A DNA stretch of 64,000 nucleotides from CAVSJA01 sp963728145 (GTDB lineage Bacteria; Bacteroidota; Bacteroidia; Chitinophagales; Chitinophagaceae), in assembly GCA_963728145.1 (NCBI GenBank), contig CAVSJA010000002.1, forward strand, positions 496,001 to 560,000. The letters run 5' to 3'. A program made the translations under genes and the position numbers. The notes under the pieces were generated by a model. That model saw nothing but the letters and a program-made list of their open reading frames with translations. It was not told where the DNA came from and searched no databases. Shown piece after piece: positions 53,743-60,069 of the stretch. Within the stretch, counting starts at the first letter, position 1; every line of letters begins with the position of its first letter.

Positions 53743-53768
53743 AAAACCTCATGAATTCATGAGGTTTT
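53743..53768. repeat. 26-bp perfect palindrome upstream of the transposase
   Basis: A perfect palindrome centred on GAATTC, with AAAACCTCATGA at one side and TCATGAGGTTTT at the other. It has T and A runs on both sides, so it could stop transcription coming from the gene at 54020 before the transposase. The rest of the 375 bp between the transposase and the gene at 54020 holds only the right REP block. Confidence 0.75.
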
Positions 53769-54019
53769 ATGGGAAAAATGAATGAAAAGGCTTCGCAACA
53801 ATTAGAGAATTCCTATTTTGCGAAGAACAGGCCCCGATGGGGCAACACGTTTTGAGTGAGTTCAGGGGAAATTGCGATGTTGTTACAAACAAGCTGCCCC
53901 TAAAGGGGCAGGAAAACGTCTTTTAGAAGTTTTAACAATACTTCATCTTACCAATTCAGGAAAGACAAACGGAGTTTGCCATTCTTATCCCAGATTCCAA
54001 TTATTCGAAGTCTGATAAT

Positions 54020-54538
54020 CTATTTTATCGTAAGCGAATTCATGATTTCATCCGCAGTCGGCTTCCACTTTTCGATTTTAGATTCAACGCAATTGAAAGA
54101 GCACAATAATAGTTTTCCTTCGAGGTCGGTGAAAAAGATCTGATTGAATATTTTCCCTGATGGAGTATTTGTGATCACTTTATAGTAACCAACTTTTTTC
54201 CCATTTATTTCTTTCATTCCATCTTCCAGCCATTCGGCATCGGGATATGCATTGTTCATTACACCCTTCAGCATTCCCTTGTAAGTTTCCAATTCCGCTT
54301 GCGTGGCCTTGCTTTCGGTGTGATTGAAGGCCATGCTTATTCCACCAGTCACATCACTATAAACCAATTTGGGTGGACGCGCACCTGGATATTTTATTTT
54401 TATAAGATCCTCACTCATCGGTTTCCATCCTTTTGGAACCAGAATCTCTATCTTGTTATCAATTAAAGAAAGTTTTTCCAGCTCATTCTGAAAAACAATT
54501 CCAATTAACAAAATCGAAGTAAGAAATTTTATAATCAT
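54020..54538 (-). CDS. Hypothetical secreted protein
   Basis: 172 residues. A signal peptide (IIKFLTSILLIGIVFQNE) is followed by a mixed alpha/beta domain: ILVPKGWKPMSEDLIKIKYP, AFNHTESKATQAEL and KVITNTPSGKIFNQIFFTD. The fold recalls PsbP/DcrB-like small periplasmic proteins, but I cannot name a family. It lies alone between the transposase island and galE. Confidence 0.65.
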   Translation of the reverse strand: MIIKFLTSILLIGIVFQNELEKLSLIDNKIEILVPKGWKPMSEDLIKIKYPGARPPKLVYSDVTGGISMAFNHTESKATQAELETYKGMLKGVMNNAYPDAEWLEDGMKEINGKKVGYYKVITNTPSGKIFNQIFFTDLEGKLLLCSFNCVESKIEKWKPTADEIMNSLTIK

Positions 54539-54540
54539 AA

Positions 54541-54629
54541 AGGAAAATTCTGAGGACTAAAACCTATAAGCCCAACCCAATTCAGCAATTCCCAATTAAC
54601 TAGTTAACTAATCAACCAGTCAACTACAA
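54541..54629. repeat. Single-arm word series after galE
   Basis: AATTAACTAGTTAACTAATC and CAACCAGTCAACTA words repeat without a left arm nearby. The same words build the array at 56629-56731, on the other side of galE and rfbA. Confidence 0.5.
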
Positions 54630-55687
54630 TTAGTTCAACCCCGCAGGCTTACTTTGATAGAATTTTTCATCGATTTTCAATCGCTGTTCCCATTTCCACG
54701 CTGTTGATAGCATTTCATCAAGTGAATATTGAATCTCCCAACCAAGTTTATTTTTTGCGAGATCATTATTTGCATAGATGGCAACCACATCACCTGGCCT
54801 GCGCGGTCCTATTTTATAATTCAGTTTCACGCCACTAATTCGTTCGAATGCTTTTATAGCTTCCAGAACTGTAACACCATTCCCCGTACCAAGATTGAAT
54901 ACTTCACAACGTTTAGCATTCTTCCCTTCTTCAATGTATTTCATTGCAAGCGTATGGGCATGTGCGATATCGGATACATGAATATAATCGCGGATGGCAG
55001 ATCCATCTCTTGTTGGATAGTCATCTCCAAACACTGTCACTTGCGGCAATCTTCCTATTGCAGTTTGAGTGATAACGGGAACAAGATTGGCAGGTTTACC
55101 AATCGGTAATTCGCCGATCATTGAACTTGGATGCGCGCCTACTGGATTAAAATACCGAAGTAATATGCATTGTGTGTTAATAGCATTTGCAAATTCACTG
55201 ATGATCTGTTCTCCCATTTGTTTCGTGTAACCATAAGGTGATTCAGCAGGTCTTGGTTGGACGTGTTTTCCGTTACCGGTATTTGATCCGGATTTCCATA
55301 TACTGTGCATGAAGAAGAGAAAACAAAATTCGGGATGTTGAATTCCTGTACACATTTCAACAGGTTGATCAATGACATCAGGTTATTTTCAAAATACATC
55401 AGCGGCTGTTCCACAGATTCACCTACTGATTTATATGCTGCAAAATGAATGATTCCGGCGATATCTTCATTCTCCTGGAAAATAGCGAAGGTGTCATCAA
55501 AATTGCAGAGATCAACTTTATAATTCTTTACTTTCTTTCCGGTGATCTTTTCGACGCCTTCAAGAATGCGCGGATTCGATCTTGAATTATTGTCTACAGA
55601 AATAACATCGTATCCATTTTCAACAAGGTCAACTAATGTGTGGGAGCCAATATAGCCGCAACCTCCGGTAACTAAGATCTTACTCAT
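54630..55687 (-). CDS. galE: UDP-glucose 4-epimerase (two frameshifts)
   Basis: Reconstructed 351 residues. GalE interconverts UDP-glucose and UDP-galactose for envelope polysaccharides. From ATG 55687: the NAD-binding MSKILVTGGCGYIGSHTLVD, the conserved FAAYKSVGESVEQPLMYFEN, and the catalytic VFSSSCTVYG. Extra bases at 55261 and 55251 break the frame; removing both gives ENTPTKPAESPYGYTK with the YxxxK motif, then LRYFNPVGAHPSSMIGE and the C-terminal RRPGDVVAIYANNDLAKNKL. The start lies 17 bases after the rfbA stop, so the two share an operon. Confidence 0.88.
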
Positions 55688-55704
55688 CTGTTTGTATTTA
55701 GATT

Positions 55705-56573
55705 CTAATTTTCTTTCAATAGGTTCATCAGGTATTGGCCATATCCACTTTTCAAGCAAGGGTTGTGCCATAGCTTCAAGTTGGGCGGCGGTAATAAATC
55801 CTTTGCGGTAAGCGATCTCTTCAATACATGCGATCTTGATGCCCTGCCTTTGCTCGATAACCTGCACAAATTGAGATGCCTGCATTAGAGAATCAAAGGT
55901 ACCGGTATCCAGCCAGGCAGTTCCGCGATCCAGAATTGAAACTTTTAATTTTTTGCGACCAGGTATTCTTTATTGACATCTGTAATCTCAAATTCACCAC
56001 GAGGACTTGGCTTAAGATCGCGGGCAATCGGCACCACTTCATTATCATAAAAATAAAGTCCAGGAACCGCATAATTACTTTTCGGAAGCTTTGGCTTTTC
56101 CTCAATTGAAATCGCCTGCATGTTTTTATCAAATTCTACAACACCATATCGCTCGGGATCACTTACATGATACGCATACACAATTCCCCCATCAGGGTTG
56201 CGTATTCTTTTGTAATTGTTCACCAAGACCAGCATCCGTAAAAAATATTGTCGCCTAGAACAAGTGCTACATTATCTTTTCCAATAAAGTCATCGCCAAT
56301 AACAAAAGCCTGCGCTAGTCCGTTCGGCACCGCCTGCTCGGCATAAGAAAATTGTAATCCCAACTTTGATCCATCTCCTAACAGGCGCTTGAATTGTGGA
56401 AGATCATGGGGAGTTGATATGATAAGAATTTCGCGGATTCCTGCCAGTAATAGAGTAGAAAGCGGATAATAGATCATTGGCTTATCATAGATAGGCATGA
56501 TCTGCTTACTAATTGCATAGGTAATCGGATGTAATCTAGTTCCAGAACCGCCTGCGAGTATGATACCTTTCAT
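55705..56573 (-). CDS. rfbA: Glucose-1-phosphate thymidylyltransferase (frame broken at four points)
   Basis: Reconstructed 288 residues, normal for RfbA/RmlA, which makes dTDP-glucose for dTDP-rhamnose. From ATG 56573: KGIILAGGSGTRLHPITYAI, then SKQIMPIYDKPMIYYPLSTL and GDNIFYG. Extra bases at 56234 and 56194 restore AGLGEQLQKNTQPDGGIVYA. A net loss near 55950 in an A-run (or two gains) leads to KVSILDRGTAWLDTGTFDSL, and an extra base at 55753 leads to KSGYGQYL and the stop at 55705. The rest of the rhamnose genes (rfbB, C, D) are not in the window; galE follows. Confidence 0.87.
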
Positions 56574-56628
56574 TTTGGGGTTTGATTATGCGCCCAAAGA
56601 TAGGTTGACAGGTTGATAAAAAAGAAGG

Positions 56629-56731
56629 GTTGAATAGTTGATGAAGTTGACTGGTTGATTGGTTAATTAGGTGACTAGGGAGTCTCCAACCAGTCAACTA
56701 ATTAACCAATCAACCAATCAACTAATCAACT
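56629..56731. repeat. Intergenic word array between rfbA and PiT genes
   Basis: The left arm (56629-56675) repeats GGTTGATTGGTTAATTAGG-like words and the right arm (56686-56731) repeats AACCAATCAACCAATCAAC. Pairing covers about 40 bases with a 10-base loop, one of the tightest arrays. Confidence 0.8.
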
Positions 56732-56735
56732 TGAT

Positions 56736-57773
56736 CTATCTGATCCAGGTAATAACATAATAAACCAAGGCGGCCAACAACGCACTTACAGGGATTGTAA
56801 GTATCCATGCCCAAAGAAGATTGATGGTAACACCCCATCGTACAGCAGATAATCTTTTCGTAGCTCCTACTCCCATGATTGCACCGGTAATGGTATGTGT
56901 AGTACTAACAGGAATGCCTAAATGCTCAGTTAGATAAAGTGTAGCGGCACCGGCGGTTTCAGCGCTCACTCCTTCAAGCGGCGTTACCTTAGTAATCCGT
57001 GTACCCATTGTTTTTACAATTTTCCATCCACCACTCATTGTTCCTATCGCAATTGCTGTAAAGCTCGCCAATGGTACCCAAAGGTTGGCATTGACAAACT
57101 CCGTGAATGTGTAGGTGTTTCCTTGTCCCTTTTCATAAAAGATGAATGCTGCACCAATGATGCCCATTACTTTTTGCGCATCATTACCTCCATGACCAAG
57201 GCTGAACAACGCAGAGGAAACCAACTGCAACCTTCTAAACCAGCTATCAGCCTTATATGGGTTCGATCGTTTGGCGAGATTTACAATAATTACGGTGATT
57301 ATAAAGGCCACGACCATCCCGATCAGTGGTGCCCCGAATATGAAAAGGAAGGTTGGTATTACTTTCGCATAGTTGATTACATGTTCATTTCCTCCCGTAA
57401 ATCCACCTGCATGAGCAATTGCTGCACCCATAAAGCCACCCAGGAGGGTATGCGAAGAACTGGATGGAATTCCGAACCACCAGGTTAGCAGGTTCCAGGC
57501 AATGGCAGCGATCAATCCTGAGAAAATCACTTCCAGCGTGATAAAATTCTCATTTACAGACCGGGCAATGGTATTTCCGATCTTGAATTCACCAATAAGA
57601 TATTTTGATACGAAGAATGCTGCGAAATTGAAGAGGGCTGCCCAAACAACTGCCTGGAAAGGTGTAAGAACTTTTGTTGAAACGATGGTTGCTATTGAGT
57701 TTGCTGCATCGTGAAAGCCATTGATATAATCGAATATGAGAGCCAGTATGATGATGATAACAAGAAAAGTCAT
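56736..57773 (-). CDS. Inorganic phosphate transporter, PiT family
   Basis: 345 residues, about ten membrane helices. The two PiT signatures are present: DYINGFHDAANSIATIVSTK at the N-terminus, and LGHGGNDAQKVMGIIGAAFI in the middle with VSTTHTITGAIMGVGATKRL near the end. Low-affinity, cation-coupled phosphate uptake. It lies 96 bp after the DUF47 gene, a standard pair in which DUF47 is thought to regulate the transporter. The gap holds a word array. Confidence 0.94.
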   Translation of the reverse strand: MTFLVIIIILALIFDYINGFHDAANSIATIVSTKVLTPFQAVVWAALFNFAAFFVSKYLIGEFKIGNTIARSVNENFITLEVIFSGLIAAIAWNLLTWWFGIPSSSSHTLLGGFMGAAIAHAGGFTGGNEHVINYAKVIPTFLFIFGAPLIGMVVAFIITVIIVNLAKRSNPYKADSWFRRLQLVSSALFSLGHGGNDAQKVMGIIGAAFIFYEKGQGNTYTFTEFVNANLWVPLASFTAIAIGTMSGGWKIVKTMGTRITKVTPLEGVSAETAGAATLYLTEHLGIPVSTTHTITGAIMGVGATKRLSAVRWGVTINLLWAWILTIPVSALLAALVYYVITWIR

Positions 57774-57783
57774 AGTAATTAGC

Positions 57784-57864
57784 TAATGTGATGATGTGAT
57801 AATGTGATAATGTGATGATTGCCTGAAGGTATTATCACATTATCATTTTATCACATTATCTAAT
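57784..57864. repeat. Word array between PiT and DUF47 genes
   Basis: The left arm (57784-57820) repeats TAATGTGATGATGTGATAA and the right arm (57831-57864) repeats TTATCACATTATC. Pairing covers about 33 bases with a 10-base loop. It lies inside an operon-like pair, so it could lower or separate expression of the transporter gene. Confidence 0.8.
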
Positions 57865-57869
57865 TGTTT

Positions 57870-58517
57870 TTAAGCGTATTTGATAATTATTGATTCTATC
57901 ACATTAGCCGCATCCTCACATTTATCGGTAACGATCTCCATTACCTGGTAGATCTCCCTTTTTTTGATCACCTCTTTCGCATCGGGTTCTGTTTCAAATA
58001 AACGGTCGATGCTGAGGTCGAAAATATCGTCGGCCTGGTTCTCGATGCTGTTCACCTTCACCAGGGCGTCAGTAATCTGTCGCATGTTTTTCATATTCCG
58101 CAGCTCCAGTACCGCATTTCGTATTGCTTCACAACCCTGGTTGATCAGATCGGCCATCTTTTGAATACCGTGATCATTCGGGTTTACCTTATAAAAATTG
58201 ATCTTTTTTGCAGAAGCGAAAGTATAGTCACAAATGTCATCCAAGGCAGATGCGAGATAATGGATATCCTCACGGTCAAACGGGGTAATGAAATTCCGGC
58301 CAAGTTCGGTGAAGATCTTATGGGTCAATTCGTCATTTACATGCTCCAGGTCCTCCAGTTGAGAAATTAATGCCGCTCGCTTGTCAAAATCGGGTTCATG
58401 TACCACCTGGGGCATTAGCTTGCCCATCTTAGCCACCGTGTCTGCCACCTGCTCAAAGAGCGAGTAAAAGACACGGTCTTTGGGCATAAAAATTTTCATT
58501 ATAGAGTTCAGACCCAT
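57870..58517 (-). CDS. DUF47/PhoU-like regulator of phosphate transport
   Basis: 215 residues, all helical. The family (Pit accessory protein, PhoU-related) is recognised from MPKDRVFYSLFEQVADTVAK, ISQLEDLEHVNDELTHKIFT, TPFDREDIHYLASALDDICD and VIKKREIYQVMEIVTDKCED, ANVIESIIIKYA. Members accompany PiT transporters. The internal ATG at 58499 (MKIFMPKDR) is a possible alternative start. It is divergent from the porin gene, with 100 bp between. Confidence 0.92.
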   Translation of the reverse strand: MGLNSIMKIFMPKDRVFYSLFEQVADTVAKMGKLMPQVVHEPDFDKRAALISQLEDLEHVNDELTHKIFTELGRNFITPFDREDIHYLASALDDICDYTFASAKKINFYKVNPNDHGIQKMADLINQGCEAIRNAVLELRNMKNMRQITDALVKVNSIENQADDIFDLSIDRLFETEPDAKEVIKKREIYQVMEIVTDKCEDAANVIESIIIKYA

Positions 58518-58573
58518 ATAAAAGTTTGCGCAAAAATAAAGTTAATCGGACGGCCCAGGATTTTGCCCGAATT

Positions 58574-58610
58574 GGTAATAATTTCTTAACATAGCCGACC
58601 GGAATCTTTG
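58574..58610 (+). promoter_or_regulatory. Candidate Pho-box pair and -7 element upstream of the porin gene
   Basis: TAATAA (58576) and TAACAT (58587) are 11 bases apart, like the repeats at 59971-60031. AATCTTTG (58603-58610) fits TAnnTTTG with one mismatch, 8 bases before the ATG at 58618. PhoB/PhoP-type regulators bind direct repeats with 11-bp spacing. With only two units the call is weak alone, but it matches the next site. Confidence 0.45.
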
Positions 58611-58617
58611 AGTCACA

Positions 58618-59964
58618 ATGGATTTAATAAAAACTATGCGCCTTCACCTGACGATCTTAAGATCATTATTGATTTTGGCTCTATTGTTTGCGGCTCAACC
58701 AGTTAAATCTCAGTTCCTGATGGATATGATCGATACCACAACTGAGATGGGTAAGGGGATACTCAACATCTATGAAAAATACAATAGGCTTCGGATCAGC
58801 GGATATATCCAACCTCAGTTCCAGGTGGCTTCTGAACCAGGAATCAAGTCCTATGAGGGTGGTGATTTTCCACCGAATTCCAATAACCGTTTTATGTTAA
58901 GAAGAGGGCGGATAAGATTTGATTATGTCCATTTCAGCGAAAATCCTAATCAGGTCTCATTGCAGTTCGTTTTTCAATTTGACGGAACAGAGCGAGGAGT
59001 ATTTATCCGCGACTTTTGGGGTAGGATATTTGAAAATCAATGGAAGCTTTTCACTTTCACAACCGGCATGTTCGCAAGACCATTTGGATTTGAAACAAAT
59101 CTTTCTTCATCAGACCGCGAATCCCCAGAGCGTGGAAGAATGAACCAGATCCTTATGCGTACTGAACGTGACCTTGGTGCTATGCTATCGTTTGAACCAA
59201 GGGACCGACAACATTCTCTTCGAAATTTAAAATTTGATATTGGTGTATTTAACGGGCAGGGATTAACAGCAACAGGGGATTACGATAGTTATAAGGATCT
59301 GATCACCCGCGTTAATATCAAACCTTATTCTCTTAGTAAGAAAGTACTTCTCGCCGGAGGTGTATCATTATTATATGGCGGGCTGAGGCAGAATATAAAA
59401 TATGTTTATAAAGCCGGTGAAGTTAATGGCAAGAATGATTTTGTGATTGATTCTATTGAATCCAATATCGGCAATAAATTACCCCGTCATTATTATGGTG
59501 GCGACATGCAACTAAGGGTCCGCCACGGTTGGGGTGCAACCGAATTACGGGCAGAATACATTGGTGGCAAACAAACTTCTTACGCAAATACCTCAGAAAC
59601 TCCGCCAGCTTTGCCCCCTGACAATTCCATCACCAGTGCTCATTATATTCGTCCATTCAATGGGGCATATTTTTATTTCTTGCAGAATATTTTTTCCCGC
59701 CGGCACCAATTGATTGTTAAGTATGACTGGTATGATCCCAATACTTCGGTTAAGGGAATGGAAATAGGAAGCCCGGGGACCAACCTTCACCAGGCGGATA
59801 TTCGCTTTGATACCTGGGGCTTTGGCTACCTTTATTATATGACCGAAAACCTAAAATGGGTCTTTTACTACGCCAGGGTTAAGAATGAGAAGACCCAACT
59901 GGCTGGTTTTACTGATGACATTGCCGACAATGTGTTCACCATTAGACTGCAATTCAGGTTTTAA
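58618..59964 (+). CDS. OprO/OprP-like phosphate-selective porin
   Basis: 448 residues. A signal peptide (cleaved near QPVKSQ) is followed by a 16-strand porin. NRLRISGYIQPQFQVASEPG, NRFMLRRGRIRFDYVHFSEN, and FTTGMFARPFGFETNLSSSD are typical OprO/P segments, and the last residue is an aromatic F after TIRLQFR. It should let phosphate or polyphosphate cross the outer membrane. Its place next to DUF47-PiT and a TonB receptor supports a phosphate role. Confidence 0.88.
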   Translation: MDLIKTMRLHLTILRSLLILALLFAAQPVKSQFLMDMIDTTTEMGKGILNIYEKYNRLRISGYIQPQFQVASEPGIKSYEGGDFPPNSNNRFMLRRGRIRFDYVHFSENPNQVSLQFVFQFDGTERGVFIRDFWGRIFENQWKLFTFTTGMFARPFGFETNLSSSDRESPERGRMNQILMRTERDLGAMLSFEPRDRQHSLRNLKFDIGVFNGQGLTATGDYDSYKDLITRVNIKPYSLSKKVLLAGGVSLLYGGLRQNIKYVYKAGEVNGKNDFVIDSIESNIGNKLPRHYYGGDMQLRVRHGWGATELRAEYIGGKQTSYANTSETPPALPPDNSITSAHYIRPFNGAYFYFLQNIFSRRHQLIVKYDWYDPNTSVKGMEIGSPGTNLHQADIRFDTWGFGYLYYMTENLKWVFYYARVKNEKTQLAGFTDDIADNVFTIRLQFRF

Positions 59965-59968
59965 TCGA

Positions 59969-60047
59969 GGTAACATTCCGGTAACATTAAGAACATGATT
60001 CCTTAACATTGTAGTAACCCTTCGATAACATAGCGCTGATAGATTTG
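59969..60047 (+). promoter_or_regulatory. Candidate Pho-box array with promoter upstream of TonB receptor
   Basis: TAACAT-like units start at 59971, 59982, 60004, 60015 (TAACCC) and 60026, that is on an exact 11-bp grid; the unit expected at 59993 is degraded (ACATGA). TAGATTTG (60040-60047) is a perfect TAnnTTTG -7 element 14 bases after the start of the last unit, and the GTG start follows 22 bases later. The layout is that of an activator stacked on one helix face up to the promoter. Confidence 0.6.
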
Positions 60048-60069
60048 CCCGCATACTAAAGCCATCTCT

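Larger units (their letters stand above)
53024..53912. mobile_element. REP-associated tyrosine transposase island (paired REP blocks)
   Basis: The IS200-like transposase gene at 53177-53644 lies between two blocks of about 80 bp. Left block (53024-53104): a TTGCCCCGGAGGGGCAA hairpin, then ATGTTTGTAAC, and a second hairpin, GCCCCGCAGGGGC, preceded by GAAATGAGTT. Right block (53829-53912): GCCCCGATGGGGC followed by AACACGTTTTGAGTG, then GTTACAAACAAGCTG before CCCCTAAAGGGGC. The right block is the reverse complement of the left, with the best match in the outer and inner 30 bases. IS200/IS605 elements usually lack such inverted ends; paired REPs are typical of RAYT genes. Confidence 0.8.
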
